NCBI RefSeq assembly: GCF_900112575.1
Contig: NZ_FOMH01000020.1
Coordinates: 1-64,000, forward strand
Direction: 5' to 3'
DNA length: 64,000 bases
Origin: Flavobacterium phragmitis
GTDB taxonomy: Bacteria > Bacteroidota > Bacteroidia > Flavobacteriales > Flavobacteriaceae
Part shown: positions 17,789 to 26,212 of the stretch, piece by piece
Layout: each line of letters begins with the position of its first letter
Position numbering within the stretch: the stretch's first letter is position 1
The notes under the pieces: generated by a model
Database searches by the model: none
What the model was told of the DNA's origin: nothing
What the model saw: the letters and a program-made list of their open reading frames with translations, nothing else
Program-made: the position numbers and the translations under genes

Positions 17789-18595
17789 TTATTTAACAAT
17801 ACTTGCAAAACGTTGATAGAAAACTGTTGGACTGTTCTCATTTTTGGGAGCGTATTTTCCAGCAATAATTGGAATATAAATAACTCTTCTTCTGCTTTCC
17901 TCGCCTCGGACAGATGATTGTGCCACTCTGTGCCACAAACGGCCATCGTGAATGGTTAAATCACCAGCTTCTGGATTGATAGAAACCTCCTCTGGATCAG
18001 CTTGATGATCTAAAAAATACTTTTTACGGAAAAGCATTTTATAAATGCCCTGCTTGTGAGTTCCAGGAATGATTTTAAGTCCGCCATTTTTAGGTTTTAA
18101 AGTGCTTAAGTGAATTCCAACATTAAGCATTGGATTTAATTTTCCACCATAAAAAATATCTCGAAGACCATCTGTATGCCAGCCCATTTTAGTAAACTTA
18201 CTTTCCGGACCGTTGATATAATGATTGAAAACCATTCCGTCTTTTTCTTCAGTGCCTAATCTTGCGCCATCGCCTGCCAATTTTAATAGACCGTTAAATC
18301 TCGGATCAAGTAAAAGACCACTTAAAGTTTGATGATGTTGATTGATAAAAGCAAAACGCTGTACGATAGGAGATCCATCCAAATCTTTTCCATATTTAAT
18401 GGGAACACCGTTTATTTTTTGAAGATCATTTTCAATCCAATTTTGCTCTACTTGTTTGGATGCGTCAATGATTGATGAAACCGTTTCTGGGTTTATAAAT
18501 TTTTTGAAATGAATGAAGCCATGTTCGTTAAAAAAAGCAATTTGCTCATTAGTTAATTGCTCTGTAAGGGTAAATGTTTTATAAGAAGATACCAT
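17789..18595 (-). CDS. PhyH-like Fe(II)/2-oxoglutarate dioxygenase
   Basis: 268 residues, soluble, no signal peptide. The metal-binding facial triad is visible: His140 and Asp142 in GWHTDG and His222 in GRLWHRVAQSS; an Arg near 237 (RRRVIYIP) would bind 2-oxoglutarate. The length and TNEQIAFFNEHGFIHFKKF start match phytanoyl-CoA dioxygenase relatives, which hydroxylate acyl chains and many small molecules. It is first in a run with CDP-alcohol transferase and GtrA genes, and its mRNA leader holds a Cys-rich small ORF. A role in making or hydroxylating a membrane lipid is plausible but not shown. Confidence 0.9.
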   Translation of the reverse strand: MVSSYKTFTLTEQLTNEQIAFFNEHGFIHFKKFINPETVSSIIDASKQVEQNWIENDLQKINGVPIKYGKDLDGSPIVQRFAFINQHHQTLSGLLLDPRFNGLLKLAGDGARLGTEEKDGMVFNHYINGPESKFTKMGWHTDGLRDIFYGGKLNPMLNVGIHLSTLKPKNGGLKIIPGTHKQGIYKMLFRKKYFLDHQADPEEVSINPEAGDLTIHDGRLWHRVAQSSVRGEESRRRVIYIPIIAGKYAPKNENSPTVFYQRFASIVK

Positions 18596-18638
18596 GATAA
18601 ATATATTTAATAAATGAAATATTAGTGTTTATAATTTT

Positions 18639-18700
18639 TTCTAAAAGTTTAGCAACAGCAACAACACATTCGCATGTTGGCGTGCATTCGGCTTTTAGAA
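18639..18700 (-). repeat. 9-bp inverted repeat enclosing the Cys-run leader ORF
   Basis: On the minus strand TTCTAAAAG (18692-18700) pairs perfectly with CTTTTAGAA (18639-18647). The 39-base leader ORF fills the loop between the arms, and the 3' arm starts 1 base past its stop codon. A ribosome stalled on the Cys codons would cover the 3' arm, so pairing could depend on Cys-tRNA supply. There is no U-run after it. Confidence 0.55.
18649..18687 (-). CDS. Leader peptide MHANMRMCCCCC (candidate cysteine attenuator)
   Basis: A 12-codon ORF, ATG to TAA, that encodes MHANMRM followed by five consecutive Cys (codons TGT TGT TGC TGT TGC) right before the stop. It ends 53 bases ahead of the PhyH start and lies inside the predicted mRNA leader (promoter 18757-18784). 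Mixed TGT and TGC codons argue against a simple repeat. Runs of a regulated amino acid at the end of a short ORF are the hallmark of leader-peptide attenuation, and Cys-run leaders are known ahead of sulfur genes in some bacteria. Here the downstream genes have no evident role in cysteine synthesis, which makes the case unusual. Confidence 0.6.
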   Translation of the reverse strand: MHANMRMCCCCC

Positions 18701-18756
18701 GAATTAAACATATTTCTATTATTAGACATATTCTATAGAATTAGTAGACATTTATG

Positions 18757-18784
18757 CAAATGTAATATAATTTCTTATTTACAA
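18757..18784 (-). promoter_or_regulatory. Promoter of the leader peptide / PhyH unit
   Basis: On the minus strand TTTTTG (TTG at 18782-18784) is followed after 17 bases by TACATTTG (18757-18764), an exact -7 match. Transcription would start near 18750, giving a leader of about 155 bases with the Cys-run ORF in it. The -33 box lies 30 bases after the SDR stop codon, so the PhyH unit has its own promoter. Confidence 0.65.
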
Positions 18785-18814
18785 AAATTATTTTCGATTT
18801 TTTTTGAAAAAAAA

Positions 18815-19603
18815 TTAAATTTTATAAATCCCGGCGGCCGTTTTTTCGATAAATGCCTTTGGCAGTAAACGGTTGGCATAAACCGAAATGATATTTGTAA
18901 ACCCCGGAATAACTTCAGATTTTTTGTTGAACATGGCATTTACAGCCATTTTTGCCACTTCATCAGGCTGCATGTTAAACTTTTCAGCCATTTTGTTTAA
19001 AGCGCTTAAACCGGCTCTTGCAGCAAAACCGGTATCAACAGGGCCTGGGCTGAAACAAGTTACAGAAATTGAAGTTTGTGAAAGTTCGAAACGAAGTGCA
19101 CGGGTGAACGATAAAACAAAAGCCTTTGTAGCCGAATAAACGGCCAACGTAGGTACAGCCTGATAGGCTGCCGTACTGGATATATTCAAAATGTAGGCTT
19201 GTTTTTCATGTAAAAGTATAGGAACTAATAAATGTGAAAGTTCTACCACTACATTCATGTTTACTTGCATCATACCAAGCTGATCACCTAGAGCAGACTG
19301 ACTAAAATTGCCCCACACTCCATAACCTGCATTGTTAACTAGAATGCCAACGGAATAATTATTCATTTTTATCCAATCGATTACTTTTAGCGATGCATTA
19401 TTTATTGAAAGATCAATTGATAAAATATCAGAAATGATTCCGTATTTAACTTGAAGCTCATCAGATAGCGCTTTTAATTCTTCTTCACTTCTTGCAACAA
19501 GCAAAAGCGGATAACCCTTTTCTGCCAATTCATAAGCAATAGATTTTCCAATTCCTTTGCTAGCGCCAGTTATTAAAGCATACGGTTTCGTTTTTTCGCT
19601 CAT
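18815..19603 (-). CDS. Short-chain dehydrogenase/reductase
   Basis: 262 residues from ATG 19603 (MSEKTKPYALITGASKGIG). The frame also opens at 19624, but a -7 box at 19622-19629 overlaps that start, so 19603 is chosen. The NAD(P)-binding motif TGASKGIG, the NNAGYG motif, Ser in NISSTAAYQ and the catalytic YSATK are all present, typical of classical SDR enzymes of the DltE-like group. Soluble and cytoplasmic. The substrate cannot be told. It lies upstream of the PhyH unit on the same strand but is separated by the leader promoter. Confidence 0.92.
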   Translation of the reverse strand: MSEKTKPYALITGASKGIGKSIAYELAEKGYPLLLVARSEEELKALSDELQVKYGIISDILSIDLSINNASLKVIDWIKMNNYSVGILVNNAGYGVWGNFSQSALGDQLGMMQVNMNVVVELSHLLVPILLHEKQAYILNISSTAAYQAVPTLAVYSATKAFVLSFTRALRFELSQTSISVTCFSPGPVDTGFAARAGLSALNKMAEKFNMQPDEVAKMAVNAMFNKKSEVIPGFTNIISVYANRLLPKAFIEKTAAGIYKI

Positions 19604-19621
19604 TTTATCGATTTTTATCTT

Positions 19622-19629
19622 CAAATATA
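19622..19629 (-). promoter_or_regulatory. -7 promoter element of the SDR gene
   Basis: TATATTTG on the minus strand matches TAnnTTTG. Transcription from it would start near 19615, 12 bases ahead of ATG 19603. No good -33 element is seen at the expected distance, so the call rests on the -7 box and its position. Confidence 0.45.
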
Positions 19630-19689
19630 AAGATTAATTATAAACCTGCCGGGTGCAATTAAATTGTTTGCTTTTACTATGGATTATTT

Positions 19690-19850
19690 GCTTTTAAAAA
19701 ACTTAATTTATTGATTACCTGAAACCGAAGCTATAGCTGAGACTTATTTCGTGCTTCATAAAATTGAGATCAATGTAAATTGAGATCTTTAAACTCTTGG
19801 TTATTACATAAGCAGGCACCACCAGCCGATTCAAGACAATCATAGCTGTT
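19690..19850 (-). pseudogene. Possible C-terminal remnant of an outer-membrane beta-barrel gene
   Basis: On the minus strand a 42-codon frame starting with ATG near 19843 reads MIVLNRLVVPAYVITK..., continues with alternating polar/hydrophobic residues, and ends ISLSYSFGFR-stop near 19715, the pattern of a last barrel strand. A second open stretch in another frame lies directly upstream and ends at the overlapping TGA. Together they look like a decayed barrel gene, but I cannot name the family and the assignment is weak. Confidence 0.3.
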
Positions 19851-20277
19851 CCTTTTCATATTTATCTATAGTTTCAATTACCGGCATCTCTGCCGGCAAT
19901 TGAATTTCTATATCTATTAAAACCGTTAGTTTTATTATGCTAACAGCTTTTAGATTATTGATATTGATTCAAGCCAATCCAAATAAGGATTGCACCAAAA
20001 CAATCATAAACTTCCCCCAAAAAGCTTATCAACATCTTAAATAGAAGCGTTTTTTATAACGATTGCAAATTTGATTGATTTACTTTTATGATGAGAGACT
20101 CTAAAGGAGTAAAATATTCCTGATAGTTATAATATTTAACTTCAATGTCTTTCTTAACGATTCAATCCGAAATATACGACAGAGGTCTTTTTAATATGTC
20201 AACACAGCCGAGGGAAGGTAAGCAGTTCAGCCCGGATTAAAAACCGGCTTATCTCTCTTTTACTTTTTTGTTCTCTT
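19851..20277. other. Intergenic stretch, possibly decayed coding DNA
   Basis: Apart from a minus-strand open stretch up to about 19960 (reading ...LKAVSIIKLTVLIDIEIQL), no gene is seen. An imperfect hairpin (AGCCCGG / CCGGCT, near 20230-20250) just past the LytTR gene could be its terminator. Confidence 0.35.
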
Positions 20278-21000
20278 TTAATCTCCTGCTTTTCTATTTC
20301 TTGCAATAAAATGTCCTTCGATATAGGTATTGTATATGTGGTCTTTAAAACTTCTGGAGACAGGAATTTTATGGTTGCCAATCTCTATTATATTTCCTTC
20401 CATCGCCTGAATATGATCAGCATTGACAATAAAAGATCGATGGCTCTGGAAAAAGTTGCGGGTCGGAAGATTCTCAGCTATCATTTTCAACGTACAGTAA
20501 ACTGTTTCTTTTGAATTGGCGGTATGAATCAGAATATAATTTTCCATACTTTCTATGAATAGAATATCCCTGATCATTATCTTTTTAGCCTTCTTATCTG
20601 TTTTTATAAAAATGTAATCTGTTTGAACAGAATTAAATTCTTTCTGCTTCTGATCAAACAATTTATTGACTGACTTCAGAAAACGTTCATACGAAACCGG
20701 TTTTAAAAGATAATCGAATACATCCATTTCGAATCCCTTCAGAGCATAATGCTCATAAGCTGAAACGATGATTATTTTGGGAAGATTGGATGCTGAGCAG
20801 AGAAATTCCATGCCCGTAAGACCAGGCATTTCAACATCGAGAAAAATGACATCTGCAGATTCTTTTTTCAAAAGGCTATTAAGCTCAATTGCTGTTTCAC
20901 ATTCTGCTGTCAATGAAAGAAAATCCGTTTTTTCAATATATCCCCTAATTCCCCTGCGGGCCATTGGCTCGTCGTCTGTAATAATACATTTTAACTTCAT
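20278..21000 (-). CDS. LytTR-family response regulator
   Basis: 240 residues. Receiver domain about 1-120 with acidic pair Asp9-Asp10, phospho-acceptor Asp55 (VIFLDVEMPG) and Lys in LLKPVSYERF. LytTR DNA-binding domain about 135-235 (FIKTDKKAKKIMIRDILFIESMENYILIHT, FFQSHRSFIVN). It is last in an operon after the TonB receptor and LytS-type kinase and should be phosphorylated by that kinase. LytTR proteins bind direct repeats, and a 21-bp-spaced pair sits at the promoter of this operon, which suggests autoregulation. Confidence 0.93.
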   Translation of the reverse strand: MKLKCIITDDEPMARRGIRGYIEKTDFLSLTAECETAIELNSLLKKESADVIFLDVEMPGLTGMEFLCSASNLPKIIIVSAYEHYALKGFEMDVFDYLLKPVSYERFLKSVNKLFDQKQKEFNSVQTDYIFIKTDKKAKKIMIRDILFIESMENYILIHTANSKETVYCTLKMIAENLPTRNFFQSHRSFIVNADHIQAMEGNIIEIGNHKIPVSRSFKDHIYNTYIEGHFIARNRKAGD

Positions 21001-21032
21001 ATTATTTATTCTGCTTAATCATAATTAGATTT

Positions 21033-22064
21033 CTATTCTTTAACAGGAAGTGTAAGGATGACTTTAAAAAAATTGTCACCGTTGTTTACTGTCATCTGAT
21101 GTTTTTCAGGATACAATAGTTCAAGTCTGCGTTTTAAATTACTAAGTCCTATACCGCTGTCTTGTACATTTGAAGAAACCAGTACATCAGAAACTGAGTT
21201 TGTTAATTCAAAATATACCTGGTCTTCTTTTAGTTTTAGTACGAGGGTTATTTCATATCCTCCTGAAACATATTTAAAAGCATTCTCTAAAAGCGGCTGA
21301 AGCAACAAGGGGGCTATTCGCTGTTCTTTTAGTCTATTGTCTATATCAATATTTACCTTCAGTTTATCTGTTTTCCTGAGCTGCTGAAAAGCAATGTAAG
21401 AACGTAAATAGTTTATTTCCTGATAGAATGCGACCTCTTGATTTACATCATAGAGCTGGTAACGGAGTAATTCTGATAAATATTCAATACTTTTTTTTGC
21501 TTCAGCATTATTTTCATCTACCTGGAAATAAATAGTATTCAAAGCATTGAAAAGAAAATGCGGATGATACTGCGATTTTAGAAATTCAAGTTCCGCTTCT
21601 TTTTTGTCTGTTTTCAATTTCTCCAGTGCTAGATGCTTTTCATTTGCCTTCTGCTCTGCAAGATAACCTCGAATCAAAGTGTAGAAAATAAGCAGTAGCG
21701 GTACATAGATGACATTAATCAGCATATAGTCTATCCAGCCGGAACCCATAAACAATACTCCCAGCTCCTGCCCAGCTTTCAGCAAAAGGTTCAACCAGAC
21801 AATTAATTCCAAAACAACAAAAGCATAATCTTTTCCTATTCGAGTACCTTCGCCGGCTTTGAGAAGTCTCTGCTTCCATCCATAATTGAATAAATAGCAA
21901 ACTAATACCGAAAGCAGCAAAGCTGTTATATGCAGTTTTATTTCGCCTTCCCAAAAAATACCATGATGTGTAAGATCTGTAACTGCCCGCAGTACATTAT
22001 ACATCATTATACCCCAGACAGCGGGATAAATCCATTCCGTTGCTATTTTTTTGCTTTTACTCAT
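21033..22064 (-). CDS. LytS-type (His_kinase family) membrane sensor kinase
   Basis: 343 residues. Four membrane helices lie in about residues 12-135. They are followed by a short coiled segment (about 138-165), then the kinase motif with SQYHPHFLFNALN; His169 in PHFLFN is the likely phospho-acceptor, and LLLQPLLENAFKY is the N-box. There is no extracellular sensor domain, so the membrane part itself is likely the sensor. It is co-transcribed between the TonB receptor and LytTR regulator (18- and 32-base gaps). Confidence 0.92.
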   Translation of the reverse strand: MSKSKKIATEWIYPAVWGIMMYNVLRAVTDLTHHGIFWEGEIKLHITALLLSVLVCYLFNYGWKQRLLKAGEGTRIGKDYAFVVLELIVWLNLLLKAGQELGVLFMGSGWIDYMLINVIYVPLLLIFYTLIRGYLAEQKANEKHLALEKLKTDKKEAELEFLKSQYHPHFLFNALNTIYFQVDENNAEAKKSIEYLSELLRYQLYDVNQEVAFYQEINYLRSYIAFQQLRKTDKLKVNIDIDNRLKEQRIAPLLLQPLLENAFKYVSGGYEITLVLKLKEDQVYFELTNSVSDVLVSSNVQDSGIGLSNLKRRLELLYPEKHQMTVNNGDNFFKVILTLPVKE

Positions 22065-22082
22065 TTTACAGGTTCTAATTTA

Positions 22083-24494
22083 CTAATTGATACGCTTACT
22101 TTCTTCCATATTTTCGATTTTTCGCAAGGCTTTTGAAGAATTTCCAGAATCAAATCGCCATGAAAGAGTGATTCCTGCCATACGGCTGTCCCTGCGTTCT
22201 TTGTAAAACCCTTCAATTACGCTGTTATACAAACTAATATTTGGGCGATTGGTTAAAAAAACATCATTAAAATACACATAGCAACTCAGCTTCTTCTCAA
22301 AAAAACTTTTTCGTACTCCTAATGATACAGAACCAATTGAACCAATTTTGGCCTGGCCTTCAGCCATCTCACCATTATAATATCCTGTTGCTTCAACGGC
22401 CCATTCATTAGAGAGAGAAAATTGGTTATTAAACTGAAATGCCGGAGTCCAAAGATTATTATCATACAAAGTCCCCATTTCTCTCCAGTGAAATTCCTTA
22501 TAAGCCAATGAGCCATTTAAATGTAATGTCCACCATTGTTTCGGCTTTATATTATTAAGACCTGCTCTTGCTCCTAATGCGTAACTCTGCATTAAGTTTA
22601 AAGGCATGACAATAGTCACATCGCTTTCCGGTTCGGTTAAATAACTTTTGGTGACAGGATTTTTACGGGCAGTATAAAACACACTAAATACATACTGCGA
22701 TTTTACTATCCATGAAGCTTCCATATTATTTACCAGTTCTGGTCTTAAAGCCGTGTTTCCTCTTTCCTGAAGGTAACGGTCATTTACTTCTGTAAAAGGA
22801 TTTAGATCTCTATAATTTGGACGAACGATACGTCTTCCATACTGAAATGAAAGCACATGATTATCAGATGCCACATAATTTGCTGAAAAAGTTGGAAAAA
22901 GCTGCTCATAATTCCTAACAAGTGTCGAATCACGATTTCCTGTGGCGTAACGTGCTTTGGTCTCTGTTAATTCCAAACGAAGTCCAATCTCCGTCGAAAA
23001 TCGCTCTGACCATTTCTGATTTGACTGCACGTAACTCGCCAGTACATTTTCTTTGTAAAAAAAACAGCTGCTTAGTTTTTCAACCTCAAACCATTGACCA
23101 GAATGCATCGAATTATATAATGCATTATTGTCAATATTAATTGATGAATATTTGATTCCTGAATTAAATGTAAATTTATCTGACATATCGTAACCCATAC
23201 CAGACTGCAGATTTGTAATTTTAATATCTCCTTCCATATTTCCATGAAGGCGATTTTCAGTATCAGGCTCTGGTGATTGAATCATTTTACTTTTCTGATC
23301 CAGTTCTTCGTTCTGTTCAAAGACGAGAAAATTAAATGTATTTTCCCATTTTATTTTAGTGCTGAACTTATACAAGACACTCATTCCGCCTCCCAAATTG
23401 TTATGATGAGACTGCTGGTTGTTATTGGTATAAAGTGAAGAATCTTTGAAATCCGGGCCTTGAAATAATCCAGATACTGCGTTTTCATTTTTAGTTCTTC
23501 CAAACCAGTTTCCAAATACATCAGTGTTTAATATCAGATTGTCAGAAAACTGGTATTGAATGCCTGTTTTAAAATAGTTTGAATGGGACTTAAACTTTCT
23601 GTATGCATCCATATTCAAAATTGCTGCATCAGTTTTGGCTTTTAGATATTCACGTGATGAATTGATTAAGATGAAATCCTGTCCGTTGTTAAATGAATAA
23701 TTGGCGTAAAATGTATATTTTTTTTCATGAAACTGCAGGGAAATATTTTGATTCTGCCTGCTGTACTTTCCCGCTTCCATATTAGACGAAAAATCAAGGT
23801 TTAAGCCTCTGTCTGTTCTTTGTCTGCTCTTAATATTAATAAATCCGCTGGTCCCTCCTGCATCATACTGGGCAGAAGGATTAGAAACCATTTCTATTTT
23901 ATCGACAGCACTGCCTGGCATTGAACGAAGCATATTCAATAAATTCTCCCCGGTCAGATATGTCTGTTTTCCATCAATCATTATATTTGCTCCCGCCTTT
24001 CCATTCAGGAGAACCGTTCCGTCATTCAAGATCAATATTCCCGGAATTTTTCCAAGTGCATTTAAAAGTGACCCGTCTGATCCAATGGAGGCGGCTGAAA
24101 GTGTTACAGTGGTTTTTTCAGGCTCTGATTTAAAAGCAGGGCGTTTTGCTTTGACAGTAACTTCATTCATCGTGAAAGGCTCCATTTCCAAGACGGTTAC
24201 AGGCATCTTTAAATCTTCCGAAATTATATTGATACCAATCGTTTTCTTCTCATAACCGATGAGTGAAAACAACAGTTTATAACTTCCGGGTTTCATATTT
24301 TCTATTTCATAAAACCCATCCCTATCTGTTTCGACTGCAGTTACATAACTTGAATTTTCTTTAAGAATTACAACATTGACTCCGGAAAGAGGCTCTTGAT
24401 TGTAAATTGTCTGTCCGGAAATTTTTTTCTGTGCCTGCAGTCCTGTAGATATCATCAATAATACTGCATAGGCAATGCCTATTTTTGCTTTCAT
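22083..24494 (-). CDS. Outer-membrane beta-barrel receptor with carboxypeptidase-like N-terminal domain
   Basis: 803 residues; signal peptide (about 1-21, ISTGLQAQ). A carboxypeptidase-D-like domain spans about 22-110 (ISGQTIYNQEPLSGVNVVIL...). The plug-like part has LLNALGKIPGILILNDGTVLLNGKAGANIMIDGKQTY and NPSAQYDAGGTSGFINI. The barrel is of the OMP-barrel-3 type that often works with LytS/LytTR pairs. It should be TonB dependent. It heads an operon with the kinase and regulator, unlike SusC-type genes that come with SusD. The ligand is unknown; the regulatory setting suggests a peptide or other small signal, which is inference. Confidence 0.9.
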   Translation of the reverse strand: MKAKIGIAYAVLLMISTGLQAQKKISGQTIYNQEPLSGVNVVILKENSSYVTAVETDRDGFYEIENMKPGSYKLLFSLIGYEKKTIGINIISEDLKMPVTVLEMEPFTMNEVTVKAKRPAFKSEPEKTTVTLSAASIGSDGSLLNALGKIPGILILNDGTVLLNGKAGANIMIDGKQTYLTGENLLNMLRSMPGSAVDKIEMVSNPSAQYDAGGTSGFINIKSRQRTDRGLNLDFSSNMEAGKYSRQNQNISLQFHEKKYTFYANYSFNNGQDFILINSSREYLKAKTDAAILNMDAYRKFKSHSNYFKTGIQYQFSDNLILNTDVFGNWFGRTKNENAVSGLFQGPDFKDSSLYTNNNQQSHHNNLGGGMSVLYKFSTKIKWENTFNFLVFEQNEELDQKSKMIQSPEPDTENRLHGNMEGDIKITNLQSGMGYDMSDKFTFNSGIKYSSINIDNNALYNSMHSGQWFEVEKLSSCFFYKENVLASYVQSNQKWSERFSTEIGLRLELTETKARYATGNRDSTLVRNYEQLFPTFSANYVASDNHVLSFQYGRRIVRPNYRDLNPFTEVNDRYLQERGNTALRPELVNNMEASWIVKSQYVFSVFYTARKNPVTKSYLTEPESDVTIVMPLNLMQSYALGARAGLNNIKPKQWWTLHLNGSLAYKEFHWREMGTLYDNNLWTPAFQFNNQFSLSNEWAVEATGYYNGEMAEGQAKIGSIGSVSLGVRKSFFEKKLSCYVYFNDVFLTNRPNISLYNSVIEGFYKERRDSRMAGITLSWRFDSGNSSKALRKIENMEESKRIN

Positions 24495-24520
24495 TTTTAC
24501 TTTATTTTCATTATTGAAGG

Positions 24521-24588
24521 CAAAACTATCAGGACAATACTCCTTTAAGAAACTTTCTTGACCAATGGATGAAATTGCTTGACCGATA
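24521..24588 (-). promoter_or_regulatory. Promoter and paired direct-repeat operator of the receptor/LytS/LytTR operon
   Basis: On the minus strand TAGTTTTG (24521-24528) is an exact -7 box, 27 bases ahead of the start codon. No -33 element is present. Upstream lie two direct copies of GGTCAAG (plus-strand CTTGACC at 24557-24563 and 24578-24584), each preceded by AT(C/T), repeating every 21 bp. Two copies two helical turns apart, just upstream of a promoter lacking a -33 box, is the layout expected for activation by a LytTR dimer. Confidence 0.6.
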
Positions 24589-24845
24589 AACAGGAAATAA
24601 AAAAAGCATCTATAACATAATAAAAACTTACCAACATGCGATCAAATCCTAAAAGTGGTTATTTTTAGTTATTGTCACTTCCTTCATAACCAATTACTTT
24701 TACAAACAGGATGTCATTGTATCAACAAGGCCGTTTCGTTTTTCTTTCTCGATAAATAGTCTATTTCTCCGCAGGAATATCGAAACTCAGTATGATAAAT
24801 AATGTCCTGGAACCAAAATTTAACAAGCGTCTTGAATATTGAATA

Positions 24846-25682
24846 ATGAAAAAAACAATTCTCATTTTGTCCTTGGCATTAATTTCTGCCGTCACTTTCA
24901 GCCAGAACATTACCAAGGTATGGGAGTCAGACTCTCTTTTCTTAAAACCTGAATCGGCACTTTACGACTCTGAAAAAAACATTGTCTACATCTCCAATAT
25001 AAATGGCGAATATCTTGCAAAAGACGGCAATGGATTTATTTCCAAACTTAAGACAAACGGCGAAATAGAAGTTTTGAAATGGGTTGATGGATTGGACAAC
25101 CCTCAGGGCATGGGACTATATAGGCAAAAATTATATGTTGCCGATATTAACAGAGTAGTCCGGATCGATACCCGGACGGCTAAAATTGACAAAGTGTATC
25201 ATGCGGATAATGCTGTATTCCTTAATGATATAACAGTAGATGCCAATGGAGACATTTACGTTTCTGACTGTTTTGGGAACAAGATTTATAAAATATCAGA
25301 CGAAAAGATGAATGTTTGGATAGAATCTGATTTTCTATCCAAACCAAATGGACTGCTATGCACCAAAAATGATGTTTTGGTGTTAAATATGGAAAGCAAA
25401 AGGGCTTTTGCCATAAACAAACTGACCAAAAAATCTCATCAGCTTTTCAGCGGAATTGACAATCTGGATGGCATTGTTGCTGATGGCAGAAATGGATACA
25501 TAGTTTCCGGAGCCTGGCAGGGACAGCTCTTCATTATTGATGCAGATGGAGGTAAAAAGCTGCTGGCCGATCTAGGAAAAGAAAAGATCATTGTTGCAGA
25601 TATTGAATACATTGCAGATGAGAATTTACTTATCGTACCTACCCTAAATAAAACCGTTATAGGATTTCGACTGTCAGATTAG
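24846..25682 (+). CDS. Secreted SMP-30/gluconolactonase-like beta-propeller protein
   Basis: 278 residues; signal peptide 1-19 (ISAVTFSQ). Repeated blades with patterns YDSEKNIVYISNINGEY, LYVADINRVVRID, DITVDANGDIYVSDCFGNKIYKI, SKPNGLLC and LDGIVADGRNGYIVSGAWQG fit a six-bladed propeller of the SMP-30 type. These proteins bind a divalent metal and some hydrolyse lactones, others bind ligands. It starts a plus-strand pair with the following FabZ-like gene (122-base gap), divergent from the receptor operon. A specific reaction cannot be given. Confidence 0.78.
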   Translation: MKKTILILSLALISAVTFSQNITKVWESDSLFLKPESALYDSEKNIVYISNINGEYLAKDGNGFISKLKTNGEIEVLKWVDGLDNPQGMGLYRQKLYVADINRVVRIDTRTAKIDKVYHADNAVFLNDITVDANGDIYVSDCFGNKIYKISDEKMNVWIESDFLSKPNGLLCTKNDVLVLNMESKRAFAINKLTKKSHQLFSGIDNLDGIVADGRNGYIVSGAWQGQLFIIDADGGKKLLADLGKEKIIVADIEYIADENLLIVPTLNKTVIGFRLSD

Positions 25683-25804
25683 GCTTTTAATCCTGCTTAA
25701 TGCTGGGAATAATGAAATTAAAGCAGTGTTTGATAAAAATGACATAAACATAATCCAAAACAAACTGCTTTCTTAACTTAAAACAAATACCACTAAAAAA
25801 TAGT

Positions 25805-26212
25805 ATGGCTGAAGTTGAAAAATTAATTCGGCACAGGACTCCTTTTTTATTTGTAGATCAAATAATATCATTTTCAAATGAAACAATCATCGGCATTAAA
25901 ACCTTTGATGACAGAGATCTTTGGCTGAAAGGAAGCGTTCCTGAATCCGAATATATTCCCGGAACAAGTTTGATCGAATCAATGGCACAATGCGGAGGTG
26001 CAGGTGTTAAGCTTCTGGGAATAACAAATGGAATTTTTGGTCTTGCCACTATAGAGGATGCAGAATTTTATGCCGCTGCAGAATTTAGAGCTCAGATAAA
26101 ATTTGTCGTAAAAAATATCCGTTTAAGCGAGAAGATAATCAAACAGTCCGGAATTGCATATGTGGCCGATAAAAAAATCATAAAAGCAAGTTGGATGTGC
26201 GTCAAAATTTAA
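25805..26212 (+). CDS. FabZ-like hotdog-fold 3-hydroxyacyl dehydratase
   Basis: 135 residues. The FabZ active-site motifs are visible: His in LIRHRTPFLFVDQI (FabZ LPHRYPFLLVD) and Glu in IPGTSLIESMAQCGG (FabZ FPGVLIIEAMAQ). The length is normal for FabZ. It is probably a soluble dehydratase of a fatty-acid or polyketide-like pathway, but it stands away from other fatty-acid genes, so it may act in a special pathway rather than in core synthesis. Its tail (VADKKIIKASWMCVKI) is shorter than in housekeeping FabZ. Confidence 0.82.
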   Translation: MAEVEKLIRHRTPFLFVDQIISFSNETIIGIKTFDDRDLWLKGSVPESEYIPGTSLIESMAQCGGAGVKLLGITNGIFGLATIEDAEFYAAAEFRAQIKFVVKNIRLSEKIIKQSGIAYVADKKIIKASWMCVKI

